A stretch of DNA of 64,000 nt, from positions 310,001 through 374,000 of the forward strand of contig NZ_NWTI01000002.1 of the NCBI RefSeq assembly GCF_002531575.1. The letters run 5' to 3'. This DNA comes from Bradyrhizobium sp. Y36. Lineage in GTDB: Bacteria; Pseudomonadota; Alphaproteobacteria; Rhizobiales; Xanthobacteraceae. The first letter of the stretch is position 1. Every line of letters begins with the position of its first letter. A program made the translations under genes and the position numbers. Under the pieces are notes generated by a model. The model searched no databases, was not told where the DNA came from, and was given only the letters and a program-made list of their open reading frames with translations. Positions 8,040-17,240 of the stretch are shown here, piece by piece.

Positions 8040-9737
8040 ATGAGCTTTTTGAACAATCTGAAGATCGTCTGGAAGGTGGCGCTGATCGTGGCGGTGATGG
8101 GCTGCGCGATGATCGCGGTCGCGGGCTTCGGCGTGCGCGAACTCTCCGCAACCGTCGACGGCTTTGGCGAACTGGCCGCCGCGCAATCCGCCGCGCTCAA
8201 CCTTGCGCGCGCGCAGCGCCGCAGCGAGACATACCATGCCGCGCTCTATGCCGTCTTCACCGAGGCAACCGAGGCCGGCAATGTGGCTCGCCTGAAGACC
8301 GCCAACCAGAACCGCGACGAGATCCGTCAATACCTGGACGCGGCGGAGCAGGATGATCCGCAGCGCGCCAGCCAGATCAAGAGCATTGGCGACCAGCTCA
8401 AGGCCGCGTTCGCGGGCTGCGACCCGGTGCTGAAGGCGGGATCGCAGGCCAGCAGCACGGAAGAGAATGCCAAAGCCGCCGACCGCGCACACAAGGAGTG
8501 CGATCCGCTGCTCGATGCGGCGCTGGCACGCATTGCCCAGTTCACCACCGAAACCGGTCAGGCCGTCGCCAAGCGCAAGGAGGCCATCAACCGCGACGCG
8601 CGCGCCGCGACCTGGACCGCGGTCGGCGTCAGCGCCGGCGGCCTGATCCTGGGCATCGCGATCGCGCTGTTCATCGGCCTCAAGGCGATGTCGCAGCCGA
8701 TCGCCCGGCTCAAGCGCGCCATGGAGGGGCTCGCCCGCAACGATCTCAACACCGACGTGCCCGAGAAGGAGCGTCGCGACGAGATCGGCGAGATGGCGAG
8801 AACGGTCGAGGTGTTCAAGACCAATGGGCTCGAGGTCGAGCGTCTCAAGGCCGCGCAGCTCGAAGTGGAAAAGCAGGCCGCCGAGCAGCGCCGCCGCGAC
8901 ATGGTCAACCTCGCCGACGGTTTCGAGCGTGCGGTCGGCGAGATCATCGACACCGTCGGATCGGCGTCCACCGAGCTCGAAGCCTCGTCCTCGACGCTGG
9001 CCACCACCGCGCAGCGCGCGCAGGAGCTGACCTCGGTCGTCGCGGTCGCCTCGGGCGAGGCCACCGGCAACGTGCAGTCGGTCGCGACCGCCACCGAAGA
9101 GCTGTCCTCGTCGGTCAACGAGATCAGCCGTCAGGTGCAGGAATCCGCGCGGATGGCGGGTGAGGCCGTCGCCCAGGCCCGCACCACGACCGAACGGGTC
9201 AGCGAGCTCTCGGTCGCGGCGACGCGGATCGGCGACGTCGTCGAGCTGATCAACACCATTGCGGGCCAGACCAACCTTCTGGCGCTGAACGCCACGATCG
9301 AGGCGGCGCGCGCCGGCGAGGCGGGCCGCGGCTTTGCCGTGGTCGCCTCCGAGGTGAAGACGCTGGCCGAGCAGACCGCGAAAGCGACCGGCGAGATCAG
9401 CCAGCAGATCACCGGCATCCAGACCGCGACGCAGGAATCCGTCAACGCGATCCGCGACATCTCCGTGACCATCGAGCGGCTGTCGGAGGTGTCGTCGACG
9501 ATTGCCGCCGCGGTCGAGGAGCAGGGCGCTGCGACCCAGGAGATCTCGCGCAACGTGCAGCAGGCCGCCCACGGCACCCAGCAGGTCTCCACCAACATCA
9601 CCGACGTGCAGCGCGGCGCGGCCGAGACCGGCTCGGCCTCCTCGCAGGTGCTCTCGACCGCCAAGATGCTGGCGAGCGACAGCAACCGGCTGAAGGACGA
9701 GGTCGGCAAATTCCTGCGGACCGTGCGCTCGGCCTGA
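8040..9737 (+). CDS. Methyl-accepting chemotaxis protein
   Basis: The 565-residue receptor has TM1 (about 11-30), a periplasmic helical sensor of about 155 residues with two cysteines (in AGCDPV and KECDPL), TM2 (about 190-212), a HAMP domain (about 213-265) and a C-terminal signalling domain. The hairpin tip [18 protein letters not shown] and the following [12 protein letters not shown] are diagnostic for coupling to CheW/CheA. There is no CheR-binding pentapeptide at the C-terminus (it ends FLRTVRSA). No che genes are nearby, so it probably works with a distant chemotaxis cluster. The ligand is unknown. Confidence 0.95.
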   Translation: MSFLNNLKIVWKVALIVAVMGCAMIAVAGFGVRELSATVDGFGELAAAQSAALNLARAQRRSETYHAALYAVFTEATEAGNVARLKTANQNRDEIRQYLDAAEQDDPQRASQIKSIGDQLKAAFAGCDPVLKAGSQASSTEENAKAADRAHKECDPLLDAALARIAQFTTETGQAVAKRKEAINRDARAATWTAVGVSAGGLILGIAIALFIGLKAMSQPIARLKRAMEGLARNDLNTDVPEKERRDEIGEMARTVEVFKTNGLEVERLKAAQLEVEKQAAEQRRRDMVNLADGFERAVGEIIDTVGSASTELEASSSTLATTAQRAQELTSVVAVASGEATGNVQSVATATEELSSSVNEISRQVQESARMAGEAVAQARTTTERVSELSVAATRIGDVVELINTIAGQTNLLALNATIEAARAGEAGRGFAVVASEVKTLAEQTAKATGEISQQITGIQTATQESVNAIRDISVTIERLSEVSSTIAAAVEEQGAATQEISRNVQQAAHGTQQVSTNITDVQRGAAETGSASSQVLSTAKMLASDSNRLKDEVGKFLRTVRSA

Positions 9738-9771
9738 GCATAATGGCGGCGTACGTTCGCCGCGCGCGCGA

Positions 9772-9882
9772 TCAAGCCAGCAGGAAACCGAGCACGAACA
9801 CGAGCAGCATGGCCGTCATGACGACGGCCGTCACCGCGCCGGCGGCGATCATGGCCTTTTCTCGGGGCGTGGTGGAGCGCAT
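9772..9882 (-). CDS. Possible 36-residue single-span membrane protein
   Basis: The frame begins MRSTTPREKAMIAAGAVTAV and ends in one hydrophobic helix, LLVFVLGFLLA, before TGA. A basic N-terminus followed by one span is the usual form of real small membrane proteins. There is no strong Shine-Dalgarno sequence. It converges on the chemotaxis receptor gene. Confidence 0.4.
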   Translation of the reverse strand: MRSTTPREKAMIAAGAVTAVVMTAMLLVFVLGFLLA

Positions 9883-9955
9883 TGCACGCGCATGCTACAT
9901 CATGTTGAACGCCGATCCAATCTGAGGTCAGGCCGTCTTCGGAAACCCGCCTCGG

Positions 9956-10717
9956 TCAGGCAAAGAGCCTCGCCTGGAAGAACCGCGTGACGCGGTCGAT
10001 CGCATCGAACGTCATCGGGTCGGTGTCAGAGAAATCAAAGCCGTGGGCCTTGCCTGGATAGGGCACGAATTCGGCCTCGGCGCCCACCGACTTGCCGAGC
10101 GCGACCAGTTGCCGTCCCTTCGCAACCGGTACGTTCCTGTCCGCCTCGCCGTGCAGTGCGATCAGGGGCGGCAGGTGGTTGACGTTGGCGGCCATAGCGT
10201 CGGGCATGCCGCCATAGAGGACCGCGAGTGCGGCGATACGCATGTCACGCGCGGCGGCGTCGGCGGCGATGTAGCCGCCCAGCGAGAAGCCGAGCAGGCC
10301 GATGCGTCCGGAACTGTCGGGTCGGCCAACGATGGTCGTCACGGTGACAGAGACCGTATCGGCCCAACCGTCGAACCGCTCTGCGTCATAGGCTTTCCGG
10401 CTCTCAGCCGTGCTGGACCTCGCCATCAACTCCGCCGTATCGGCCGGCGTCATGTAGCGAAGGAAATAGGTGTCGATGCCCTTGACTGACAGCGCATCGG
10501 CATATCGCTCATAAGCGCGGAGCCTGAGCTCGATGCCGCGGGAGCCATGCAGCACGATCACGGCAGGACGCTTCCCGGCCGTAGCCGCCGCATAACGCGA
10601 CACGGTCAGGCTGTCATGGCCGGAGGTGACGTCGAATTGTTCAATGGTCGCTCCCCGCGCGGTGACGGGCGACAGTATTGCGGCGAGGCCGGTCAACGCG
10701 GTTCGGCGCGTGATCAT
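9956..10717 (-). CDS. Dienelactone-hydrolase-type alpha/beta hydrolase, possibly Tat-exported
   Basis: The 253-residue product has an alpha/beta-hydrolase triad: the nucleophile in G-F-S-L-G-G (S145), the Asp in HGEADRNVP (D193) and the His in GKAHGFDF (H225). The N-terminus MITRRTALTGLAAIL has a twin-arginine R-R-x-x-L pattern before a hydrophobic stretch ending near ARGA, suggesting Tat export. A longer in-frame N-terminus exists but would bury this leader. The gene is divergent from a methyltransferase gene with an 86-base shared upstream region. Confidence 0.85.
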   Translation of the reverse strand: MITRRTALTGLAAILSPVTARGATIEQFDVTSGHDSLTVSRYAAATAGKRPAVIVLHGSRGIELRLRAYERYADALSVKGIDTYFLRYMTPADTAELMARSSTAESRKAYDAERFDGWADTVSVTVTTIVGRPDSSGRIGLLGFSLGGYIAADAAARDMRIAALAVLYGGMPDAMAANVNHLPPLIALHGEADRNVPVAKGRQLVALGKSVGAEAEFVPYPGKAHGFDFSDTDPMTFDAIDRVTRFFQARLFA

Positions 10718-10803
10718 CAGTGAACTCGCTGGCAGGGATTTCGGGCGCGATCTCTCGCCTGTATAGTGCGCTTGCGACGGAATCTTGACGCGAGCCCTCT
10801 TCG

Positions 10804-11517
10804 ATGAATCCCAATCGTCCCCCCGTGCTCGCCCACGAACGCTTCGTCGCCGATCGCGACAATTTCTCAGGGCTGGATCTTGCCGCAAGGTTCGAGCGGA
10901 TCGAGCGGACGAACCTCTGGGGCGCTGCCGGCTCGGTGTCGGGGCTCGGTTCGGAGGACATGGCCACCGCCGCGATCCGCGGCGCGCTTCCTTCGCTGTT
11001 GCAGCGGCTCGGCGCGCGCTCGCTGCTCGATGCGCCCTGCGGAGATGCGGGCTGGATCGGCCGCGTCAAGCTCGACCTCGACTATATCGGCGTCGACATC
11101 GTGCCCTCGCTGATCGCCGCCAACAAAAGGCGCGTGGCGGACGGCGAACTGACCGGCCGATTCCTCATTGCCGATGTCACGCGTGATGCGCTGCCGCGTG
11201 CCGATCTGATCCTGTGCCGGGACTGCCTGGTGCATCTGAGCTTTCAGAACATCGCGCGCGTCATCAGCCGCTTTCGCGACAGCGGCGCGCAATACCTGCT
11301 CGCCACGACATTTCCGGAATGGGAGGACAACGGCGATTGCGAGGATGGCGACTGGCGTGCGCTCAACCTGACGAAGGCGCCGTTCAATTGGCCCGCGCCG
11401 CGCGAGTTGATCGACGAGCGCTGCGAGGAGGGCGACGGCGGCTGGCGCGACAAGAGTCTCGGGCTGTGGCGGCTGGACGCCCTGCCGGATCCCGTCCGCA
11501 TGGCCACGGATGTGTGA
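10804..11517 (+). CDS. Class I SAM-dependent methyltransferase
   Basis: This 237-residue protein has motif I as L-L-D-A-P-C-G-D-A-G-W, followed by the acidic strand end Y-I-G-V-D-I-V. A later motif, ADLILCRDCLVHLS, sits where motif IV/post-I residues lie. This is the Rossmann-type AdoMet fold of small-molecule or peptide methyltransferases. The C-terminal part (DKSLGLWRLDALP) is compact. The methyl acceptor cannot be read from the sequence or from the neighbours. Confidence 0.85.
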   Translation: MNPNRPPVLAHERFVADRDNFSGLDLAARFERIERTNLWGAAGSVSGLGSEDMATAAIRGALPSLLQRLGARSLLDAPCGDAGWIGRVKLDLDYIGVDIVPSLIAANKRRVADGELTGRFLIADVTRDALPRADLILCRDCLVHLSFQNIARVISRFRDSGAQYLLATTFPEWEDNGDCEDGDWRALNLTKAPFNWPAPRELIDERCEEGDGGWRDKSLGLWRLDALPDPVRMATDV

Positions 11518-11611
11518 CAGCTGCGGGCACAACCTCCATTGCGGACTCGATCGCACCGGCGATAGACTTCGGGTTGTGTGAGCGATCTCCCGTCGCATGC
11601 CGGAGCCCACC

Positions 11612-13441
11612 ATGAATCTACGTGCCGTCCTGGTCGCGTTGTCGATCTGGTGCAGCGCGCCGGCGCTGGCGCAGCAGGACGGGGCCGCGCTCTATGCCGC
11701 GCATTGCGCGCAATGCCACGACAGCGATGCGCAGGCCCGTGTGCCCGGCCGCAGCGCCCTGCAGGCGATGTCGTTCGACCATGTGCTGGGGACGTTGACC
11801 ACAGGCAGCATGGCGGCGATGGCGAAGGACCGCAGCGACGCCGATCGCCGCGCGATAGCTTCCTTCGTCACGGGCAAGATGCCGGCTGGCGCCGCCGCCG
11901 CCGCGGACGGCCGCTGCGCGCAGCAGGCGAGCGGCTTCCCGCAAGCCCTCGACGGTCCGCGCTGGAACGGATGGGGCGTCGACGCGGCCAACAGCCGGTT
12001 CCAGCCGGCAGACATGGCCGGGCTGACGGCGGAGCAGGTGCCGCACCTGCGGCTGAAATGGGCTTATGCCTTTCCCGGGGCCTCGGTGTCGTTCGCGCCG
12101 CCGACGATCGTCGGCGGGATGCTGTTCATCGGCGGCACCGATCGCAAGGTGCATGCGCTCGATGCGCGAAGCGGCTGCACGCTGTGGACCTTGGCGATCG
12201 ATGCAGCGGTGCGCGCCGCAATCAGCTTTGCGAAGCTTCCGGGCTCCGATCAGGACGCGATCTTCTTCGGCGACCTGCGCGCCAACGCCTATGCGGTGAA
12301 CGCGCTGACCGGTGCGCTGATCTGGAAGACGAAGGTGGAGGAGCATGCGGCCGCGCGCATCACCGGTGCGCCGACGCTGCACGATGGCGTGCTCTACGTG
12401 CCGGTGTCCTCGCTCGAGGAGGCCGCCGGCTCGCAAGCCTCCTACGAATGCTGCACCTTCCGCGGCAGCGTGGTGGCGCTGGAAGCTGCGACCGGCAAGA
12501 CGATCTGGCAGGCCTACACGATTCCCGAGATCCCGCATCCCACGACCAGGAATGCCCGGGGCACGCAGCTGTTCGGGCCCTCGGGCGCTGCGATCTGGTC
12601 GGCGCCGACGATCGATGCGAAGCGTGGCGCGGTCTATGTGGCGACCAGCAATTCCTATTCGAACCCGCCGGCTGCGACCGCCGATTCCATCCTCGCGTTC
12701 GAGCTGACAACCGGGAAGCTGCTGTGGAAGCAGCAGGCAACGCTGAAGGACGCCTTCGTCGTGGCGTGCTTCATGGCAGACAAGACCAATTGTCCCGATG
12801 AGCCCGGGCCCGATCACGATTTCGGCCAGTCGCCGGTCCTCGTCACCTTGCGCGATGGCAAGCGCATCCTGGCCATCGCGCAAAAGTCCGGCGTCGTGCA
12901 CGCGCTCGATCCCGACGACGGCGGCAAGATCCTGTGGCAGACAAGGATCGGGAAGGGCGGTTCGCTCGGCGGCAGCGAGTGGGGTTCGGCCGCGGACGGC
13001 GAGCGCATCTATGTCGCCAACTCCGACGTGCGCTTCATGCGTGATGGCACGCGGCAGCTCGATTCCACGCAAGGCGGCGGCCTGTTCGGCCTCGATCTCG
13101 CCAGCGGGAAAGTCGTGATGGAGGTGCCGCCCATCGCCTGTGGCGACCGTCCTCAATGCAGCCCGGCGCTCTCCGCGGCGGTGAGCCTGATCCCCGGCGT
13201 CGTGTTCTCCGGCGGCGTCAGCGGATTCCTGCGCGCCTACGCCACCGACGGCAAGCTGCTCTGGGAGTTCGACACCGCGCGGGACTTCAAGGCGGTGAAC
13301 GGCATCCCCGCCCATGGCGGCGCGATCGACGGCCCCGGCCCCGTCATCGCCGGCGGCATGCTCTACACCAATTCCGGCTACGGCCAATGGAGCGGCGTCG
13401 CCGGCAACGTGCTGCTGGCGTTCGAGGTCGGAACGGAGTGA
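11612..13441 (+). CDS. Quinohaemoprotein dehydrogenase (cytochrome c plus PQQ propeller), PVA-dehydrogenase-like
   Basis: The 609-residue product has a signal peptide (to about residue 21) and then a haem c site, C-A-Q-C-H (C32, C35, H36), in a short cytochrome domain. The remainder is an eight-bladed PQQ-type propeller with repeats such as GTDRKVHALDARSG and GKLLWKQQATL. The haem-first order matches polyvinyl-alcohol dehydrogenases rather than methanol or glucose dehydrogenases, which lack haem or carry it at the C-terminus. It should act in the periplasm, passing electrons to the respiratory chain. The ATG at 11612 has GGAG upstream. The substrate is inferred only. Confidence 0.82.
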   Translation: MNLRAVLVALSIWCSAPALAQQDGAALYAAHCAQCHDSDAQARVPGRSALQAMSFDHVLGTLTTGSMAAMAKDRSDADRRAIASFVTGKMPAGAAAAADGRCAQQASGFPQALDGPRWNGWGVDAANSRFQPADMAGLTAEQVPHLRLKWAYAFPGASVSFAPPTIVGGMLFIGGTDRKVHALDARSGCTLWTLAIDAAVRAAISFAKLPGSDQDAIFFGDLRANAYAVNALTGALIWKTKVEEHAAARITGAPTLHDGVLYVPVSSLEEAAGSQASYECCTFRGSVVALEAATGKTIWQAYTIPEIPHPTTRNARGTQLFGPSGAAIWSAPTIDAKRGAVYVATSNSYSNPPAATADSILAFELTTGKLLWKQQATLKDAFVVACFMADKTNCPDEPGPDHDFGQSPVLVTLRDGKRILAIAQKSGVVHALDPDDGGKILWQTRIGKGGSLGGSEWGSAADGERIYVANSDVRFMRDGTRQLDSTQGGGLFGLDLASGKVVMEVPPIACGDRPQCSPALSAAVSLIPGVVFSGGVSGFLRAYATDGKLLWEFDTARDFKAVNGIPAHGGAIDGPGPVIAGGMLYTNSGYGQWSGVAGNVLLAFEVGTE

Positions 13442-13453
13442 GCGTCACGCGTT

Positions 13454-13500
13454 CGCTCTCGTGTCCCGGACGCGCTGCAATGCTGGTGTTGCTGCGCTGA
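13454..13500. repeat. Dispersed repeat, CTCGTGTCCCGGACGCG family (partial)
   Basis: GCTCTCGTGTCCCGGACGCG occurs here and again at about 46217, and a close variant pair forms a hairpin at 52029-52163. This is a partial copy after a gene end. Confidence 0.6.
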
Positions 13501-13557
13501 GCCCGGGCAAGGGCCGCCCTTCAATTTCGCATCCGTCCAGAACGAAGAGCGCATTCA

Positions 13558-13974
13558 ATGATCGATGCCAGATGCTGCTGCGGTATGCTTTCACTGTCGC
13601 TGCCGGGACCATCGCAGCTCGTCGTCGCCTGTCATTGCCTCGACTGCCAGCGCCGAACCGGCGCGCCGTTCGGTGTCGGCGCCTTCTATCCGGCGCACGC
13701 CGTCACGATTTCAGGACCGTCACAGGAATACGTCAGGACAGCCGCAAGCGGCGGCAAGGTCCGTAGCCATTTTTGTCCCGACTGCGGCACAACGGTCTTT
13801 TGGCAAGCCGACAATCTGCCTGGGATGATCGGCGTTGCCGTTGGCGCCATCGCGGATCCGGACTTTCCACCACCGATCAGATCGGTGTTCGAACAGTCGA
13901 AACATGGCTGGGTGGAGATCGCAGGTGCCGAGCATTCTCAGCAGGGCAGCGTGGCGAAGAAGAATTCGAGCTGA
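13558..13974 (+). CDS. GFA (glutathione-dependent formaldehyde-activating) family protein
   Basis: The 138-residue protein shows the GFA zinc-ligand pattern: an N-terminal C-C-C-G cluster, A-C-H-C-L-D-C-Q-R-R-T-G, and S-H-F-C-P-D-C-G-T. These cysteines form the structural and second zinc sites of the CENP-V/GFA fold. Despite the family name, most members have no proven formaldehyde activity. It stands alone between the quinohaemoprotein gene and a tRNA gene. Confidence 0.88.
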   Translation: MIDARCCCGMLSLSLPGPSQLVVACHCLDCQRRTGAPFGVGAFYPAHAVTISGPSQEYVRTAASGGKVRSHFCPDCGTTVFWQADNLPGMIGVAVGAIADPDFPPPIRSVFEQSKHGWVEIAGAEHSQQGSVAKKNSS

Positions 13975-13987
13975 GGGTATCAGAAGC

Positions 13988-14062
13988 TGGTGCCGGCTGA
14001 GGGGATTGAACCCCCGACCTTCGGTTTACAAAACCGCTGCTCTACCGCTGAGCTAAGCCGGC
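13988..14062 (-). tRNA. tRNA-Thr (anticodon TGT)
   Basis: Read on the minus strand, the acceptor arms GCCGGCT and AGCCGGC pair. The D arm is GCTC-AGCGGTA-GAGC and the anticodon loop is TTTGTAA (TGT). The T arm is GGGGG-TTCAATC-CCCTC, and the encoded CCA is present. The length is 75 bases. Confidence 0.95.
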
Positions 14063-14225
14063 GACGCTGGGGAAGCAGGGCAGGGCTCGGCAGATGCGCC
14101 GGGTTGTCCGCCCGCGCGTCGCAATATCAGACTTGGTTGGAAAGTGCCAGAACCCGCGATGATGGTTGCGGGCATGGATCAGGCGGCCCGAAGGCCGCCT
14201 GATCCGATGCTCGCTCTCGATCGCC

Positions 14226-14720
14226 TTACTGGCAGATATGCCGGCGGCCGTCTTCGCCCTTGAACCAGGTGCCGGGCGTGCAGACGAAGCCGTTACGCTG
14301 GGCATAGGTGCGGGTGTCCCAGCCGCGATTGTCCCAGCCACGGTTGTCCCACGAATTGTCGTAGGCGTAGGAATTGTCCCAGGCGCGGAATGGCGCCGAG
14401 GCGATCGCGCCGGCAGTGCCGATCGCGGCGCCGGCGACGCCGGCCGCAACGTCGGTCGGCCAGAAGCCGGTGCGGCTCCTGTTCCAGTCGTTATTCCAGT
14501 CGCCATTGGCCTGACGATAGGAATTGGTCTGGCGATAGGACGCGCGATGGTGACGGTATCCGCGATCGGTGTAGGGATTGCCGGGACCGAGATTCTGGCA
14601 ATTGGCGTTGGGGAATTGCGCCGCGCAGCGGCCGGGTTCGTTGACGACGGCCTGCGCCATGGCAGAGCCTGCCAGCATGGTTGCCGCAATCGCCGTGGCG
14701 CCGAGAAGTTTGAAGGTCAT
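14226..14720 (-). CDS. Secreted hypothetical protein with Trp-Asp-Asn repeats
   Basis: The 164-residue product begins MTFKLLGATAIAATMLAGSAMA, a signal peptide. Next come a cysteine-containing N-terminal part (RCAAQFPNANCQN) and a hydrophobic Ala/Gly helix (DVAAGVAGAAIGTAGAIA). A run of N-S-W-D-N-R-G-W-D-N-R-G-W-D repeats follows, and the tail (FVCTPGTWFKGEDGRRHICQ) has two cysteines. It is likely periplasmic or surface-exposed. No family function is known to me. Confidence 0.78.
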   Translation of the reverse strand: MTFKLLGATAIAATMLAGSAMAQAVVNEPGRCAAQFPNANCQNLGPGNPYTDRGYRHHRASYRQTNSYRQANGDWNNDWNRSRTGFWPTDVAAGVAGAAIGTAGAIASAPFRAWDNSYAYDNSWDNRGWDNRGWDTRTYAQRNGFVCTPGTWFKGEDGRRHICQ

Positions 14721-14997
14721 GGTTGTTTGGCTCCCAGTTTGTTGATGGGGGCTAAACGCTGGCGGCGCCGGACGTTCCGACGAAATCGGTGGATTTCGAG
14801 ACGTGACGGTCAAACCAATGTGAGACTGCGGTTCCGCTGGCGGCGTCAAGCGCCGTTAACGCTTCGCTAGCTCGCCTGGCAGCATTTGAGCGGCGCGCAA
14901 TCCTTACACATTAGGCTTACCGGAATTTGGTGAGCGGGCCTTAACCCTCTCCTCCCAGGGATCGGTTAGGTTGCGGCCGCATAACCGGGGTCCCCTC

Positions 14998-15483
14998 ATG
15001 CGTGCTGTGGCGCTCGCTGCCTTTCTGATCGGACTGCCCGCGACGGCATTTGCCGGCAGCGGCTTCGATATCGTCGTGCCCGGCCGGCCCGGCGTGCCAA
15101 TCATCATCAACAATATCGACGCCTCCTATACTGTCATCGAAGGGACCTGGGGCCTCGGCAAGGACATCCAGGTGCAGCCCACGATCTATGGCGGGCGCTA
15201 CATCGCCGAGCGGCAGCCGTCCGATGTCGGTCATTATTATCCGACGATGGGCCTGCGGCCCGGCTACGGCCGGCTCGAGGTCGAGCCGCCCGCGAACCGC
15301 AAATTGCCGAAACCTGCCGAGAGCTATCATCAGAGCTGGGGCGCGCAATCCGCGCCGCTGCCGGCGCAGATGGATCCGCCTGTCGATCCGCCGCCGGTGA
15401 TCTACGCGCCCGAGATCAACGATCGTCCGCGGCCGCCGCGGCCGCGGCCGCGTGCCCAAGTCCCCGGCAGACCGCCGGGTTAA
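14998..15483 (+). CDS. Secreted Pro-rich hypothetical protein
   Basis: The 161-residue product starts MRAVALAAFLIGLPATAFAG, a signal peptide. The mature N-terminal half (FDIVVPGRPGVPIIINNIDA) looks folded. The C-terminal third is proline/arginine-rich (RPRPPRPRPRAQVPGRPPG). GGGG precedes the ATG by a few bases. It is followed after 43 bases by a Gly/Tyr-rich secreted protein, so the two may be co-transcribed. It may be an envelope-spanning linker protein, but this is inference. Confidence 0.75.
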   Translation: MRAVALAAFLIGLPATAFAGSGFDIVVPGRPGVPIIINNIDASYTVIEGTWGLGKDIQVQPTIYGGRYIAERQPSDVGHYYPTMGLRPGYGRLEVEPPANRKLPKPAESYHQSWGAQSAPLPAQMDPPVDPPPVIYAPEINDRPRPPRPRPRAQVPGRPPG

Positions 15484-15526
15484 GAAACGTCCAAATCCAA
15501 CAAACGGAAATCAACAGGAGAGAGTA

Positions 15527-16042
15527 ATGCGTCAGATGATTTCGGGACTGGTCGCGGCGGCTGCCGTGATGTTCGTCGGAGTGGCACCCGCCGCGGCCTG
15601 CGGCTTCAATCCGTGCCAGCCGGTCGCGCCGGTCTATTCCGGCTGCAACACCGGTTGCGGCGGCTACGGTTATGGTGCCGGCTACGGCTACGGCTACGGC
15701 TATGGCGCCGGCTACGGCGCCTATGAGCGTCTCGCCGAGCCCACCACGCAGTATTACCACGTCAACCAGGGCCCGACCTACACCGGCCCCGGCGCCTTCG
15801 CGCCGTATCCGACCTACCGTGAAGACGCGGTCGTCGCGCCCGCCAATTACGGCTACGGCTACGGCTATCGCGCCGCCGTGGCGCCGTATCATCGCCCGTA
15901 CTACCGTCCGTATCGCTACGGCTACGGCCCGCGCGTGGGCTATCTGCCGCGCGTGCACTACGGCTACGGTCCGCGCTATGGCTACGCCCACCGCCACGCG
16001 CCGTATTACGGCGGCCATCGCGTGCTGCGCCGCTATTACTGA
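15527..16042 (+). CDS. Secreted Gly/Tyr-rich repeat protein
   Basis: The 171-residue product has a signal peptide ending APAAA. The mature protein starts with a Cys cluster (CGFNPCQ, SGCNTGCGG), then repeats of G-Y-G-Y, and finishes with Tyr/Arg/His-rich repeats (RPYYRPYRYGYG). AGGAGAG lies six bases upstream of the ATG. A strong terminator follows. Low-complexity G/Y proteins of this kind are found in rhizobial envelopes; function is unknown. Confidence 0.78.
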   Translation: MRQMISGLVAAAAVMFVGVAPAAACGFNPCQPVAPVYSGCNTGCGGYGYGAGYGYGYGYGAGYGAYERLAEPTTQYYHVNQGPTYTGPGAFAPYPTYREDAVVAPANYGYGYGYRAAVAPYHRPYYRPYRYGYGPRVGYLPRVHYGYGPRYGYAHRHAPYYGGHRVLRRYY

Positions 16043-16066
16043 TCTCTGATCGGTTGACCTGACGAG

Positions 16067-16100
16067 ACGCCCGTTCGCAAAAATGCGGACGGGCGTTTTG
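16067..16100. terminator. Hairpin terminator between convergent genes
   Basis: ACGCCCGTtCGCA pairs with TGCGgACGGGCGT around an AAAA loop, and TTTTGCTTTTC follows on the plus strand. It separates the Gly/Tyr-rich gene from rlmB. Confidence 0.85.
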
Positions 16101-16105
16101 CTTTT

Positions 16106-16936
16106 CTACCGCTTCATCAGCCCCAGCCGGCTGGCGCCAACATAGAGCGACAGCACGGCCGCGTTCGACACGTTCAGGCTCTTGATCTCGCCGGGCATGT
16201 CGAGCCGCGCCACGACGCTGCAGGTCTCGCGCGTCAACTGCCGCAGGCCTTTGCCTTCCGCTCCCAACACCAGCGCGAGCGGCTCGCGCAGCGCGACGTC
16301 CGAGAGATCCTCGCTGCCTTCGCTGTCGAGGCCGACGGTCTGAAAGCCGCGGTCGTTGAGCGCCGTGAGTGCGCGCGCGAGGTTCTGAACGGTCACCATG
16401 GGCACCAGCTCCAGCGCGCCGGAGGCGGCCTTGGCGAGCACGCCGGTCGCTTCGGGACTGTGGCGTGCGGTGGTGACGATCGCCTTGACCGCGAACGCCG
16501 CCGCCGAGCGCAGGATCGCCCCGACATTATGGGGATCGGTGATCTGGTCTAGCACCAGCACCATGCCTTCCTGCTTCAGGGTCTCGATGTCGGGCGAGGG
16601 CAGGGGATCGGCTTCGGCGAGCAGGCCCTGGTGCACGGCGTCGGGCGAGAGCAGCCGGTCGATCTCCTGAGGCCGGACGATCTCGGGGGTGACGCGGGTC
16701 TTGATGTTCTCATCCGCCAGGCGCTTGGCCGCGTTCTCGGTCAAGGTCAGCTTGCGGATCCGGCGCTGAGGGTTGGCCAGCGCCATGGAAACGGAGTGCC
16801 AGCCATAGAGGATGACCGGCCCGTCGGTTGCCGAATCGCGGTCGCGCCAGGGCGGGCGGCCGGCCGATTTCTCGGCCTTTTTGAAGGGCTTACCGTCCCG
16901 GCGGCGGCCCTTGGGTGCGAATTTTCGATCGTTCAT
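16106..16936 (-). CDS. rlmB: 23S rRNA (guanosine-2251 2'-O)-methyltransferase RlmB (TrmH/SpoU family)
   Basis: The product has an N-terminal basic extension (NDRKFAPKGRRRDGKPFKK), a substrate-binding domain beginning ILYGWHSVSMAL, and the SPOUT knot motifs. These are D-Q-I-T-D-P-H-N-V-G-A-I-L-R-S (motif 1), L-V-L-G-A-E-G-K-G-L-R (motif 2) and L-N-V-S-N-A-A-V-L-S-L-Y (motif 3). It methylates G2251 in the ribosomal P-loop. The start at MNDRKF gives 276 residues; an in-frame ATG 15 codons upstream is possible, and neither has a strong ribosome site. The tRNA-Tyr gene lies upstream on the opposite strand. Confidence 0.9.
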   Translation of the reverse strand: MNDRKFAPKGRRRDGKPFKKAEKSAGRPPWRDRDSATDGPVILYGWHSVSMALANPQRRIRKLTLTENAAKRLADENIKTRVTPEIVRPQEIDRLLSPDAVHQGLLAEADPLPSPDIETLKQEGMVLVLDQITDPHNVGAILRSAAAFAVKAIVTTARHSPEATGVLAKAASGALELVPMVTVQNLARALTALNDRGFQTVGLDSEGSEDLSDVALREPLALVLGAEGKGLRQLTRETCSVVARLDMPGEIKSLNVSNAAVLSLYVGASRLGLMKR

Positions 16937-17153
16937 GGCTGCGCTTGTGTCACGGGTTCCGGAATATGGCAATTTGGCCATCTCCCGAGGCCATTATGGG
17001 CCATTTTCCCCGAACGCGTCGGTTGACTTTGCCCCACCGCATCGCCCATAAACGCGCCCGGTCGCGCCCCCATCCGGGCTGTCGCGGCCTTCACGTTCCA
17101 TGGCCGTCTTCGGTCCGCCGGCAAGGTCCGGCCCGATTGTGCTGCCGTCGAGC

Positions 17154-17239
17154 GGGGGAGTGTCCCGAGTGGCAAAGGGAGCTGACTGTAAATCAGCCGC
17201 CTCATGGCTTCGCAGGTTCGAGTCCTGCCTCCCCCACCA
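17154..17239 (+). tRNA. tRNA-Tyr (anticodon GTA)
   Basis: The acceptor GGGGGAG pairs with CTCCCCC, and CCA is encoded. The anticodon loop is CTGTAAA (GTA). The long variable arm (CCGCCTCATGGCTTCG region) is typical of a class II tRNA, and the T loop is GTTCGAGTC. The length is 86 bases. Confidence 0.95.
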
Positions 17240-17240
17240 G

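Noticed and set aside
7971..9572. Long minus-strand open frame opposite the chemotaxis receptor
   Set aside because: It is the antisense of a gene with clear HAMP and signalling motifs. It has no fold, only the low-complexity Arg/Leu pattern typical of antisense frames in high-GC DNA.
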